NCBI RefSeq assembly: GCF_004795255.1 | Contig: NZ_SSBQ01000002.1 | Span: forward strand, 1,097,001 to 1,161,000 | Reading direction: 5' to 3' | Length of the DNA stretch: 64,000 nucleotides | Source of the DNA: Streptomyces sp. RKND-216 | GTDB taxonomy: Bacteria > Actinomycetota > Actinomycetes > Streptomycetales > Streptomycetaceae | Shown: positions 16,865 to 25,661 of the stretch, in pieces | Layout: each line of letters begins with the position of its first letter | Numbering within the stretch: position 1 is the first letter of the stretch | Notes under the pieces: generated by a model | The model's input: only the letters and a program-made list of their open reading frames with translations | Database searches by the model: none | What the model was told of the DNA's origin: nothing | Program-made: the position numbers and the translations under genes

Positions 16865-19693
16865 TCAGCTGCAGCCGCTGGTGGAGCCGCAGCCCTCGCA
16901 GAGGTAGCAGCTGCCCGCTCGGCGCATCTTGGTGCCGCAGGAGAAGCACAGCGGAGCGTCGGCGTTCAGGCCGAGCTGCATCTCCACCAGTTCAGTGGAG
17001 TTGTGCGCCTGCCGGGCCGGGTTCTGCGCAGCGGGCTCGTCGGCCGTGGGCGCGGACTGGGCCAGGCCCTCCGTGTCCAGCTCCTCCTCGCCGGGCTCGT
17101 AGGAGCCGGTCTCCAGGTGGCGCTGGCGCTCCTCGGCGGAGTGGATGCCGAGTGCGGAGCGGGTCTCGAAGGGCAGGAAGTCCAGGGCGAGGCGCCGGAA
17201 GATGTAGTCGACGATCGACTGCGCCATCCGCACGTCCTGGTCGTCCGTCATACCGGCCGGCTCGAAGCGCATGTTGGTGAACTTCGAGACGTAGGTCTCC
17301 AGCGGGACGCCGTACTGGAGGCCGACGGAGACGGCGATGGAGAAGGCGTCCATCATGCCCGCGAGGGTCGAGCCCTGCTTGGACATCTTCAGGAAGACCT
17401 CGCCGAGACCGTCGTCCGGGTAGGAGTTGGCGGTCATGTAGCCCTCGGCGCCGCCGACCGTGAAGGAGGTGGTGATGCCGGGGCGCCCCTTGGGCAGGCG
17501 GTTGCGGACCGGGCGGTACTCGACCACCGTGGCCGGCTCTTCCTTCTTCTCCTCCTCCTTCTGCCTGGCGGAGAGCGGCTGGCCGACCTTGCTGTTCTCA
17601 ACGTAGACGGCGAGCGCCTTGGTCCCGAGCTTCCAGCCCTGGAGGTAGATCTCCTCGACGTCCTCGACCGTGCTGGAGGCCGGCATGTTGACCGTCTTGG
17701 AGATTGCGCCCGAGAGGAACGGCTGGGCCGCCGCCATCATCCGCACGTGGCCCATCGGGGAGATGGAGCGCGCGCCCATGGCGCAGTCGAAGACCGCGTA
17801 GTGCGCGGGCTTGAGGCCGGGGGCGTCGACGACGTTGCCGTGCTCGGCGATGTGCTCGACGATCGCCTCGATCTGCTCCGGCTGGTAACCGAGGCGCTTG
17901 AGCGCCTTGGGCACCGTGTTGTTGACGATCTGCATCGAGCCGCCGCCGACCAGCTTCTTGAACTTGACCAGCGCGAGGTCCGGTTCCACACCGGTGGTGT
18001 CGCAGTCCATCATCAGGCCGATGGTGCCCGTCGGAGCGAGCACGGAGGCCTGCGCGTTGCGGTAGCCGTTCTTCTTGCCCAGACGGACGACGTCCTGCCA
18101 TGCCTCGGTGGCGGCGGCCCACACCGGGCTGTCCAGGTCGTCCATGCGGGTCGCCGCGTCGTTGGCGTCGGCGTGCTGCTTCATCACGCGCCGGTGGGCG
18201 TCGGCGTTGCGGGCGTAGCCGTCGTACGGGCCGACGGCACCGGCGAGTTCGGCGCTGCGACGGTAGGAGGTGCCGGTCATCAGCGAGGTGATGGCGCCGG
18301 CGAGCGCACGGCCGCCGTCGCTGTCGTACGCGTGGCCGGTGGCCATCAGCAGGGCGCCGAGGTTGGCGTAGCCGATGCCCAGCTGGCGGAAGGCCCGGGT
18401 GGTCTCTCCGATTTTCTCGGTCGGGAAGTCGGCGAAGCAGATGGAGATGTCCATCGCGGTGATGATCAGCTCGACCACCTTGGCGAACCGCTCCGCCTCG
18501 AACGACTGGTTGCCGTTGTCGTCGTCCCGCAGGAACTTCATCAGGTTGAGCGAGGCCAGGTTGCACGAGGAGTTGTCCAGGTGCATGTACTCGCTGCACG
18601 GGTTGGAGGCGGTGATGCGGCCCGACTCCGGCGACGTGTGCCAGTGGTTGATGATGTCGTCGTACTGGATGCCCGGGTCGGCGCAGACGTGTGCGGCTTC
18701 GGCCATCTTGCGGAACAGCGACTTGGCGTCGACCTTCTCGACGACCTCGCCGGTCATGCGGGCCCGCAGGGGGAAGTCCGAGCCGGCTTCCACGGCCTTC
18801 ATGAACTCGTCGGTGACGCGCACCGAGTTGTTGGCGTTCTGGTACTGGACGGAAGTGATGTCGTCGCCGCCCAGGTCCATGTCGAAGCCCGCGTCGCGCA
18901 GCGCGCGGATCTTCTCCTCCTCCTTCACCTTGGTCTCGATGAAGGCCTCGACGTCGGGGTGGTCGACGTCCAGGACGACCATCTTTGCTGCCCGGCGGGT
19001 GGCGCCGCCGGACTTGATGGTGCCGGCGGAGGCGTCCGCACCGCGCATGAAGGAGACGGGACCGGAGGCGTTACCGCCGGAGGAGAGCAGCTCCTTCGAG
19101 GAACGGATGCGGGAGAGGTTCAGGCCGGCGCCGGAACCGCCCTTGAAGATCATCCCCTCTTCCTTGTACCAGTCGAGAATCGACTCCATGGAGTCGTCGA
19201 CGGAGAGGATGAAGCAGGCGCTGACCTGCTGCGGCTGCTTGGTGCCGACGTTGAACCAGACCGGGGAGTTGAATGCGAAGACCTGGTGGAGCACTGCGTA
19301 GGCCAGCTCGTGCTCGAAGACGTCGGCGTCCTCCGAGGAGGCGAAGTAGCCATTCTCCTCACCGGCCGCGCGGTAGGTCTTCACCACGCGGTCGATGAGC
19401 TGCTTGAGGCTGTGCTCCCGCTCCGGGGTGCCGACCGCGCCGCGGAAGTACTTGCTGGTGACGATGTTGACCGCGTTCACCGACCAGAAGTCGGGGAACT
19501 CGACGCCGCGCTGCTCGAAGTTGACCGAGCCGTCGCGCCAGTTGGTCATGACGACGTCACGGCGCTCCCAGTTCACCTCGTCGTACGGGTGCACGCCGGG
19601 GGTGGTGTGGATGCGCTCGATGCGCAGACCCTTGTTCGCCTTGCCGCCCTTGGCGCGGGAGCCGCGTGCCGGGCCGCTCGTCGTCTCTGTCAT
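16865..19693 (-). CDS. nrdJ: Class II (vitamin B12-dependent) ribonucleotide reductase
   Basis: Reduces ribonucleotides to deoxyribonucleotides using adenosylcobalamin to make the thiyl radical, so it works with or without oxygen. 942 residues. AFNSPVWFNVG, QQVSACFILSVDDSMESILD, KGGSGAGLNLSRIRSSKE, NPCSEYMHLDNSSCNLASLN and ASVLAPTGTIGLMMDCDTTG are the conserved blocks of this group. The C-terminus has a zinc-type tail (CFSCGTKMRR, CEGCG) and closing cysteines that regenerate the active site. GGAGGCGG precedes the ATG at 19693. It lies 117 bases downstream of nrdR on the same strand, matching the nrdRJ operon of S. coelicolor. No intein is visible. Confidence 0.96.
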   Translation of the reverse strand: MTETTSGPARGSRAKGGKANKGLRIERIHTTPGVHPYDEVNWERRDVVMTNWRDGSVNFEQRGVEFPDFWSVNAVNIVTSKYFRGAVGTPEREHSLKQLIDRVVKTYRAAGEENGYFASSEDADVFEHELAYAVLHQVFAFNSPVWFNVGTKQPQQVSACFILSVDDSMESILDWYKEEGMIFKGGSGAGLNLSRIRSSKELLSSGGNASGPVSFMRGADASAGTIKSGGATRRAAKMVVLDVDHPDVEAFIETKVKEEEKIRALRDAGFDMDLGGDDITSVQYQNANNSVRVTDEFMKAVEAGSDFPLRARMTGEVVEKVDAKSLFRKMAEAAHVCADPGIQYDDIINHWHTSPESGRITASNPCSEYMHLDNSSCNLASLNLMKFLRDDDNGNQSFEAERFAKVVELIITAMDISICFADFPTEKIGETTRAFRQLGIGYANLGALLMATGHAYDSDGGRALAGAITSLMTGTSYRRSAELAGAVGPYDGYARNADAHRRVMKQHADANDAATRMDDLDSPVWAAATEAWQDVVRLGKKNGYRNAQASVLAPTGTIGLMMDCDTTGVEPDLALVKFKKLVGGGSMQIVNNTVPKALKRLGYQPEQIEAIVEHIAEHGNVVDAPGLKPAHYAVFDCAMGARSISPMGHVRMMAAAQPFLSGAISKTVNMPASSTVEDVEEIYLQGWKLGTKALAVYVENSKVGQPLSARQKEEEKKEEPATVVEYRPVRNRLPKGRPGITTSFTVGGAEGYMTANSYPDDGLGEVFLKMSKQGSTLAGMMDAFSIAVSVGLQYGVPLETYVSKFTNMRFEPAGMTDDQDVRMAQSIVDYIFRRLALDFLPFETRSALGIHSAEERQRHLETGSYEPGEEELDTEGLAQSAPTADEPAAQNPARQAHNSTELVEMQLGLNADAPLCFSCGTKMRRAGSCYLCEGCGSTSGCS

Positions 19694-19810
19694 TCCGCCT
19701 CCCTGTACGGGCATAACGCCCCGTGTGCCCCGGTTCTTCCCGGAACGCGAATTTCTGATCATCGACCGGTCGGCCCCGCGGGCCGCCGGCCAGGTCTGAC
19801 GCCGTGCCGC

Positions 19811-20332
19811 TCAGTCGGCGGCGGCAGTGGGCGCGGGCACGTCGAGGCCCCCGTGACCCTCGACGGGTCCGGCTTCCTCGGCGGGAGGCCGGGTCTCGCG
19901 GAGTTCCGCGACAGCGGCCTCGAAGTCCTCGAGCGACTCGAAAGCCCGGTAGACGGACGCGAATCGCAGATAGGCGACAAGGTCCAGGTCCTGGAGCGGA
20001 CCCAGTATGGCGAGGCCCACGTCGTGCGTGGACAGCTCCGCGCTTCCGGTTGCTCTGACCGCTTCCTCGACCCGCTGGCCGAGCTGGGCGAGCGCGTCCT
20101 CGGTGACGGGACGCCCCTGGCAGGCCTTGCGGACTCCGGCGATCACCTTGTCCCGGCTGAACGGTTCGGTGACACCGCTGCGCTTGATCACCATCAGTGA
20201 CGCGTTCTCCACCGTGGTGAACCGGCGCGAGCAGTCGGGACACTGCCGGCGGCGCCGGATCGCGGTGCCGTCGTCGGTGGTGCGGCTGTCGACCACGCGG
20301 CTGTCCGGGTGCTTGCAGAAGGGACAGTGCAT
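19811..20332 (-). CDS. nrdR: Transcriptional repressor NrdR
   Basis: Zinc-ribbon plus ATP-cone regulator that represses ribonucleotide reductase genes according to the bound ATP/dATP. 173 residues. Zinc ligands are Cys3, Cys6, Cys31 and Cys34 ([33 protein letters not shown]). The ATP-cone runs from about residue 46 ([20 protein letters not shown]) to the [15 protein letters not shown] helix. The C-terminal 25 residues are Pro/Ala-rich and probably disordered. GGAGGGG precedes the ATG. Two NrdR boxes lie 120-170 bases upstream, so the nrdR-nrdJ operon is probably autoregulated. Confidence 0.96.
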   Translation of the reverse strand: MHCPFCKHPDSRVVDSRTTDDGTAIRRRRQCPDCSRRFTTVENASLMVIKRSGVTEPFSRDKVIAGVRKACQGRPVTEDALAQLGQRVEEAVRATGSAELSTHDVGLAILGPLQDLDLVAYLRFASVYRAFESLEDFEAAVAELRETRPPAEEAGPVEGHGGLDVPAPTAAAD

Positions 20333-20454
20333 CGTTCCCGACCCCTCCCGTGAACCCTCGCCGTGCATGCCTGGAACACCCTGAGGAGACCGCATGGGAC
20401 TCCTCGGGACGTGCCACCAGCATAGGCCACGCTCACCCCAAGGGAGGCGGCGGG

Positions 20455-20470
20455 ACCACAACTTGTGGTG
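20455..20470. promoter_or_regulatory. NrdR box 1
   Basis: ACCACAACTTGTGGTG, whose first 15 bases are a perfect palindrome about a central C. It fits the 16-bp NrdR-box pattern acaCwAnATnTwGtgt and is paired with a second box whose centre is 31 bp away. Confidence 0.75.
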
Positions 20471-20485
20471 GCCGACGCCAATCTA

Positions 20486-20501
20486 ACCACTAGATCTGGT
20501 G
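20486..20501. promoter_or_regulatory. NrdR box 2
   Basis: ACCACTAGATCTGGTG, a near-palindrome of the same type as the first box. The 31-bp centre-to-centre distance puts both on the same helix face, as reported for NrdR box pairs. The pair lies in the 456-base nrdR-lexA divergent region, about 125-170 bases from the nrdR start and about 290-330 bases from lexA. Confidence 0.75.
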
Positions 20502-20711
20502 CCCGCTGCACTACCCGGCAGTACGCGTGTCGCGGCGCGCGACGGCGTCGAGCGTACGCTGCGGCGGGAGGGAAGCTCGCGGCGGGGCGGGCACGGCGAA
20601 GCGGCCCCGACGTGTCGCGGCGCACCACCGGAGAACCCACCCGAGAGCGGGCGACGCACCTCGCAATACACGCAGGCGCATGATCACGAAAGGTGAATGC
20701 CGATATTTCAC

Positions 20712-20727
20712 TCGAACGTGTGTTTGG
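20712..20727 (+). promoter_or_regulatory. LexA (SOS) box upstream of lexA
   Basis: TCGAAC GTGT GTTTGG matches the actinobacterial LexA box TCGAAC-N4-GTTCGA with two changes in the right half. It lies 62 bases before the lexA start codon, where LexA autoregulation is expected. Confidence 0.75.
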
Positions 20728-20788
20728 CGCAACCTTTCGAAACCAACTACCGTTGAGCCACAGGGAGAACCGCACGAGAGGGGCCGTC

Positions 20789-21577
20789 ATGACCACCGCA
20801 GACACCGCGACCATCACCGCCGAAGACCGCGCCGCACTCGGCGCCGACAAGGACGCGGCGGCCGACCGCGACGGCACGGGCGCCGATCGGCCGGCCCCCC
20901 CGGCCACACGCTCGTTGCCGGGCAGGCCACCCGGCGTCCGGGCCGACAGCTCCGGTCTCACCGACCGGCAGCGCCGGGTGATCGAAGTGATCCGCGACTC
21001 CGTGCAGCGGCGCGGCTACCCACCGTCGATGCGTGAGATCGGGCAGGCGGTCGGCCTCTCCAGCACCTCCTCGGTGGCGCACCAGCTCATGGCGCTGGAG
21101 CGGAAGGGCTTCCTGCGCCGCGACCCGCACCGCCCCCGGGCCTACGAGGTCCGCGGCTCCGACACTCCCAGCACCCAGACCGCGGACACCACGGGCAAAC
21201 CGTCCGCCTCGTACGTGCCGCTGGTCGGCCGCATCGCCGCCGGCGGTCCGATCCTCGCCGAGGAGTCCGTCGAGGACGTCTTCCCGCTGCCGCGTCAACT
21301 CGTCGGCGACGGAGAGCTGTTCGTGCTCAAGGTCGTCGGCGACTCGATGGTCGACGCGGCGATCTGCGACGGCGACTGGGTCACCGTGCGCCGCCAGCCG
21401 GTGGCGGAGAACGGCGACATCGTCGCCGCGATGCTGGACGGCGAAGCGACCGTCAAGCGCTTCAAGCGGGAGGACGGACACGTGTGGCTGCTCCCGCACA
21501 ACGCCTCCTACCAACCGATCCCCGGCGACGAGGCGACCATCCTCGGAAAGGTCGTCGCAGTCCTGCGCCGCGTCTGA
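20789..21577 (+). CDS. lexA: SOS repressor LexA
   Basis: Represses DNA-damage genes and cleaves itself when activated by RecA filaments. 262 residues. A Streptomyces-type N-terminal extension of about 55 residues precedes the winged helix ([40 protein letters not shown]). Self-cleavage would occur at Ala151-Gly152 in VGRIAAGGP; catalytic Ser186 is in [11 protein letters not shown] and Lys223 in EATVKRF. The ATG at 20789 follows GAGAGGGG; earlier in-frame starts overlap the LexA box. Transcribed away from nrdR. RecA, its co-protease, is encoded in the same window. Confidence 0.96.
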   Translation: MTTADTATITAEDRAALGADKDAAADRDGTGADRPAPPATRSLPGRPPGVRADSSGLTDRQRRVIEVIRDSVQRRGYPPSMREIGQAVGLSSTSSVAHQLMALERKGFLRRDPHRPRAYEVRGSDTPSTQTADTTGKPSASYVPLVGRIAAGGPILAEESVEDVFPLPRQLVGDGELFVLKVVGDSMVDAAICDGDWVTVRRQPVAENGDIVAAMLDGEATVKRFKREDGHVWLLPHNASYQPIPGDEATILGKVVAVLRRV

Positions 21578-21605
21578 CGGCCCGCAGCCTCACGCTCCCT
21601 GAACG

Positions 21606-21637
21606 AGCCCCGGAACACCTGCGCCGGTTCCGGGGCT
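21606..21637 (+). terminator. Hairpin terminator after lexA
   Basis: Perfect 11-bp stem, 21606-21616 (AGCCCCGGAAC) against 21627-21637, with a 10-base loop, 29 bases past the lexA stop. It stands between lexA and the convergent helicase gene. Confidence 0.8.
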
Positions 21638-21734
21638 CTGCTGCGCCCGCACGACGGGTCCGCTCCGGCGCGGGGGCGGGGCAAGGGGTGTCCACGTCGC
21701 CCCGCCGACACACGCACCGCTGCGCCGCCCGCCC

Positions 21735-23750
21735 TCAGCCGTCGGCCCGGGCCGCCGCGTCGATGGCGGCCAGCGACCGGCGCGCCTGATTGCGGTCGGT
21801 GGTGTACCAGAAGTCCGGCATCGACGCCCGCAGGAACGACCCGTAGCGGGCCCGCTCCAGCCGGGGGTCCAGCACCGCCACCACGCCGCGGTCCCCCGCC
21901 GCGCGGACCAGCCGCCCGGCGCCCTGGGCCATCAGCAGCGCCGCGTGCGTCGCCGCGACGGCCATGAAGCCGTTGCCCCCGCCTTCCTCGACCGCCTTCT
22001 GGCGGGCGCTCGTCAGCGGGTCGTCCGGGCGCGGGAAGGGGATGCGGTCCATCACCACCAGCTGGCAGTTGACGCCGGGTACATCCACGCCCTGCCAGAG
22101 CGACAACGTCCCGAACAGGCAGGTCTCCGGGTCCTCGGCGAAGGTGCGGATGAGTTCGCCGAGGGTCTCCTCACCCTGGAGCAGGATCGGCATCTCCAGC
22201 CGGCCGCGCAGCGCCTCGGCCGCCGCCTGTGCGCCTCGCATCGAGGAGAACAACCCGAGTGTACGGCCGCCCGCGGCCTCCACCAGTTCGGACAGCTCGT
22301 CGAGCATGTCGCTCCGGGACCCCTCCCTGCCGGGCGGGGACAGGTGCTTGGCGACGTACAGGATGCCCTGCTTGCGGTAGTCGAACGGCGAGCCGACATC
22401 CAGCCCGCGCCAGCGCGGGAGTTCGGCGTCCTCGACCGACTCCTCCTCGCTCTCCTGGGCCTCCTGCGCCTGCCGCGCCTGCCGCCCCTCGGGGGCCAGG
22501 CCGAGCGAGGCCCCGACGCCGTCGAAGTCGCCGCCGAGCTTCAGCGTGGCCGAGGTGAGCACCACGGAGCGGTCCTCGAAGAGCTTCTCCCGCAGCAGCC
22601 CGGACACGGACAGCGGCGCCACCTTCAAGGAGGCGCCCCAGCGGTCGTGGCGTTCGCACCAGACCACGTCGTACTCCGAGCCGTGCGTGAGGCGTTCGGC
22701 GACGTCGTGGACGCTCTCGATGGAAGCCATCGCCTGCTTGCGGACGGCGTCCTCGTCCTGGACCGAGCGGTCGCGGGTGTCGCCGAGCGCGGTGATGCAC
22801 AACCGTGCGGCGTCCCGGAGGGCCGCCAGCACGTAGCCCAGATCCTCGGGGATCTCCTCCAGCCGGCCCGGCAGCGCGAGCTCCATCAGCCGCTCGAAGC
22901 CCTCGGAAGCGGTCTGCAGCCGGTCGGCGGCCTTCTCGTCGACGAGCTTGGCGACGCGGCGCACCGCGCGGTTCACACCGCCAGGCGTCAGCTCGCCCGT
23001 GGCCACCCCGGTGACGCGGGAGACCAGCTCGTGCGCCTCGTCGACCACCAGCACGTCGTGGTTCGGCAGGACGGGTGCGCCCTCGATGGCGTCGATGGCA
23101 AGCAGCGCGTGGTTGGTGACGACGACCTCCGCGAGCTTGGCCCGTTCCCGCGCCGCCTCCGCGAAGCACTCGGCGCCGTAGGCGCAGCGGCTCGCGCCGA
23201 GGCACTCGCGGGCGGACACCGACACCTGCGCCCAGGCGCGGTCGGAGACGCCCGGGGTGAGGTCGTCGCGGTCGCCGGTCTCGGTGTCGTCCGACCAGTC
23301 GCGCAGCCGGAGCAGGTCCTTGCCCAGCTTGCTGGTCGGTGCGGCGGCCTCGAAAGGATCGAAGAGTCCCTCCTCCTCGTCCTGCGGGACGCCCTCGTGC
23401 AGGCGGTGCAGGCAGAGGTAGTTGGACCGGCCCTTGAGCATCGCGAACTCGGGGCGCCTGCGCAGCTCGGGGTGCAGGGCGTCCACGGTGCGCGGCAGGT
23501 CGCGCTCGACGAGCTGCCGCTGCAGCGCCAGGGTGGCCGTGGCGATCACCGCGCGGTCGCCCTGGGCGAGCACGGGCACCAGGTAGCCGAGGGACTTCCC
23601 GGTGCCCGTCCCGGCCTGGACCAGCAGGTGGCTGCCGTCTTCGACGGCGTCCGCGACGGCGTGTGCCATAGCGACCTGACCGGGGCGCTCCGTGCCCCCG
23701 ACGGCTTCGACGGCGGCGTGCAGGAGATCGGAGAGGTCAGGCTTGCTCAT
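21735..23750 (-). CDS. DinG/XPD-type ATP-dependent DNA helicase
   Basis: Superfamily 2 iron-sulfur helicase, 671 residues, without the exonuclease domain found in some DinG relatives. Motifs: RPGQVAMAHAVADAV (motif Q region), Walker A QAGTGTGKSLGYLVP (about residue 46), TATLALQRQL (Ia), iron-sulfur cysteines in NYLCLHRL and ARECLGASRCAYGAECF, VVVTNHALL, DEAH box VLVVDEAHEL, and the C-terminal motifs LFSSMRGAQ, WQGVDVPG and GAGRLVRAAGDRGVVAVLDP. Such helicases unwind 5'-3' and resolve R-loops or damaged forks. It converges on lexA; no LexA box is evident upstream, so SOS control is not supported by the sequence. Confidence 0.92.
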   Translation of the reverse strand: MSKPDLSDLLHAAVEAVGGTERPGQVAMAHAVADAVEDGSHLLVQAGTGTGKSLGYLVPVLAQGDRAVIATATLALQRQLVERDLPRTVDALHPELRRRPEFAMLKGRSNYLCLHRLHEGVPQDEEEGLFDPFEAAAPTSKLGKDLLRLRDWSDDTETGDRDDLTPGVSDRAWAQVSVSARECLGASRCAYGAECFAEAARERAKLAEVVVTNHALLAIDAIEGAPVLPNHDVLVVDEAHELVSRVTGVATGELTPGGVNRAVRRVAKLVDEKAADRLQTASEGFERLMELALPGRLEEIPEDLGYVLAALRDAARLCITALGDTRDRSVQDEDAVRKQAMASIESVHDVAERLTHGSEYDVVWCERHDRWGASLKVAPLSVSGLLREKLFEDRSVVLTSATLKLGGDFDGVGASLGLAPEGRQARQAQEAQESEEESVEDAELPRWRGLDVGSPFDYRKQGILYVAKHLSPPGREGSRSDMLDELSELVEAAGGRTLGLFSSMRGAQAAAEALRGRLEMPILLQGEETLGELIRTFAEDPETCLFGTLSLWQGVDVPGVNCQLVVMDRIPFPRPDDPLTSARQKAVEEGGGNGFMAVAATHAALLMAQGAGRLVRAAGDRGVVAVLDPRLERARYGSFLRASMPDFWYTTDRNQARRSLAAIDAAARADG

Positions 23751-23848
23751 AGGGCTGACAGCCTACGCGGCGCCGCTGACATCGGGGCTCCGGTCCGTGG
23801 CGATCCGGCCACGCCGCTGGCCGGTCACGAACGGTGCGGGGCCCCGGG

Positions 23849-25621
23849 TCACGGGCCGTGCAGCGGGTTGGGCACGGTGCCGTGCACGGCGGCGTGCGGC
23901 CGCTCGCTGCGGTCCCGGTAACCGTCCGCGTGCAGCCGGTTGCGGTTGAGGCAGAGCCGCTCGATGCGCGGGGCGAGCATGTCGAACGTCTCGAAGCGTT
24001 CCTTCAGCTCGGGGAAGCGGCGGTGGTAGCGCCGCACCTCGTCCCGGACGAGTGCCCAGAAGACGTGTTCGGGGACGCCGAGCTGGTCCTCGCACAGCGG
24101 GGCCAGGTAGCGGAAGACGCCGACGAACAGACCCGCGTGGATGAACTGCGGGAGGAAGGACGGCTCCTCGGTGAGCAGCACCTCGCGGACGTCCTCCGGC
24201 ATCGACGCGTGCTCGGGCAGGCGCAGAGCGCTGACATTGACGTCGTCGACGAAGTCCTTGACCGCGAGCCGCACCGGCACGTCGTCCCCGTCGAAGACCA
24301 CGATGGCGTTCTCGCCGTGCGGGGAGAAGACCGTGCCGTAGCGGTAGAGGAAGTGCAGCAGCGGCGGGAGCAGCGCGGCGAAGAGATTCCGCAGCCACGC
24401 GGTGGGCTCCAGGCCGGAGCGCGCGACGAGTTCGGCGGTCAGGGCCCGGCCGGCCGGGTCGGTGTGGAGCAGCGCGGCGAGCGTGCGGGCGCGCTCACCG
24501 GCGTCGAGGCGGGGCGGCAGCGGCTCGCGCCAGATGCAGCCGAGCAGCTCGCGGTACTGGTACGGCACCTGGGGCAGCGTGTCGTACACGGGATGCGGGA
24601 CCGTCACCGACGCGACCTCGCCGAGCAGGATCACCCGGCACTCGTCGCGCAGGAACGGGTCGCCGTCCCGCAGCCCGTGCACCCAGGCGGTGACGGCGGG
24701 GGCCGCCAGAGTCCGTTCGGTGGGCAGTCCGCGCCAGACGAGGGTGTTGAGGACGGACAACGGCAGCTTGACGGTGTGCCGCTCGGGGCGGGCGGCGTTG
24801 AGGAAGGTGCGGACGGACTGCTGCGGCAGCCGTACGTCGTCGTCGGTCTCCAAAGGGACGAGCGTGCCGCGGGCGATCTCGGCGGCGAAGAGGGGCGCGA
24901 CGGTCTCCTCCCACTGCCAGGGGTGGACGGGGAGCAGCAGGTGCTCGCCGGGCACGAGGCCCCTGGCACGGAGGATGGCGTCGAACCGGCCCCGGGTGGC
25001 GGCGCCGAGTTCGTTCGCGTAGAGGCGGGCGGGGTCGGCCAGCGCCCGTACGCCGCGGTAGACGGCGAGCGAGCGGTGCACCGCGATCCACGGGAGGCGG
25101 CGCGGCGTGCGGGCTTCCGGTGCCCAGTCGGCCGCGTCCGAGGTTGAGAAGCCGACGCGTCCCTTGTTGGCGACCAGCCAGGGGTGGCCCGTCTGGTGCC
25201 CCTCGAGTTCGGCGTAGCCCAGGTCGGCGAGGTCTGCTGCGGGGAGCGCGGTGGCGTCGAGGCGGGCGTCGGCGGTCAGGGTGGCGGTGAGTTCGCGGAT
25301 GAGGTGGCCGGTGGTGTCGCCGGACAGGCCGAGGAGGCCGTCGTGGGCGCGGGCGACGAAGTCGACCGGGTCGAGGGCCGGGGTGACGCTGTCGGGGTCG
25401 ATGATCCAGTGCCCGTAGGCGCCTCTGCGGGCGCGGAAGCGCAGCGTGAGGTCGGGGTCGACGGCGACGCTGTGGGTGCCGTCCTCCTCGGCGTGCGGGC
25501 GGATGATCCGCTCGTAGGCGAATTCGGCGAGCATCTTCGTCAGCAGCCGCCGTGCGGCTCGCTCCCACGTGTCCCGATCGAGGCCGTGGGGCAGTCGCAG
25601 GGCGGAGGGGTGCTGGGGCAC
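23849..25621 (-). CDS. NIS siderophore synthetase (IucA/IucC family, DesD-like)
   Basis: NRPS-independent siderophore synthetase that adenylates a carboxylate and joins it to an amine or hydroxylamine. 590 residues, the DesD length. Family blocks: GHPWLVANKGRVGFSTSDAA, LLLPVHPWQWEETVAPLFAA, LPQQSVRTFLNAARPERHTV, KLPLSVLNTLVWRGLP, TVFSPHGENAIVVFDGDDVP and RLAVKDFVDDVNVSALRLPE. The last two are nucleotide-site motifs nearly the same as in DesD, which trimerises and cyclises N-hydroxy-succinylcadaverine into desferrioxamine, suggesting a hydroxamate substrate (inference). GTG start at 25621 with GGAG 9 bases upstream. It is the last gene of a three-gene unit; 40 bases separate it from the acyltransferase gene. 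Confidence 0.92.
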   Translation of the reverse strand: MPQHPSALRLPHGLDRDTWERAARRLLTKMLAEFAYERIIRPHAEEDGTHSVAVDPDLTLRFRARRGAYGHWIIDPDSVTPALDPVDFVARAHDGLLGLSGDTTGHLIRELTATLTADARLDATALPAADLADLGYAELEGHQTGHPWLVANKGRVGFSTSDAADWAPEARTPRRLPWIAVHRSLAVYRGVRALADPARLYANELGAATRGRFDAILRARGLVPGEHLLLPVHPWQWEETVAPLFAAEIARGTLVPLETDDDVRLPQQSVRTFLNAARPERHTVKLPLSVLNTLVWRGLPTERTLAAPAVTAWVHGLRDGDPFLRDECRVILLGEVASVTVPHPVYDTLPQVPYQYRELLGCIWREPLPPRLDAGERARTLAALLHTDPAGRALTAELVARSGLEPTAWLRNLFAALLPPLLHFLYRYGTVFSPHGENAIVVFDGDDVPVRLAVKDFVDDVNVSALRLPEHASMPEDVREVLLTEEPSFLPQFIHAGLFVGVFRYLAPLCEDQLGVPEHVFWALVRDEVRRYHRRFPELKERFETFDMLAPRIERLCLNRNRLHADGYRDRSERPHAAVHGTVPNPLHGP

Positions 25622-25661
25622 CGGAGTGTCTCCTTCTCGGGAAGTGTTCGCAGGGTGACGG

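Noticed and set aside
19694..19810. B12 riboswitch before nrdJ
   Set aside because: The 117-base gap lacks the conserved B12 box. In S. coelicolor the riboswitch controls the class Ia genes, not nrdJ, so absence is expected.
16661..20200. A 1179-codon open frame on the plus strand
   Set aside because: It is the antisense of nrdJ. High G/C at third positions keeps the opposite frame free of stops. Its Val/Leu/Gly/His-rich sequence resembles no protein.
23751..23848. A LexA box in front of the DinG-type helicase
   Set aside because: No TCGAAC-N4-GTTCGA-like sequence is present upstream of its start.
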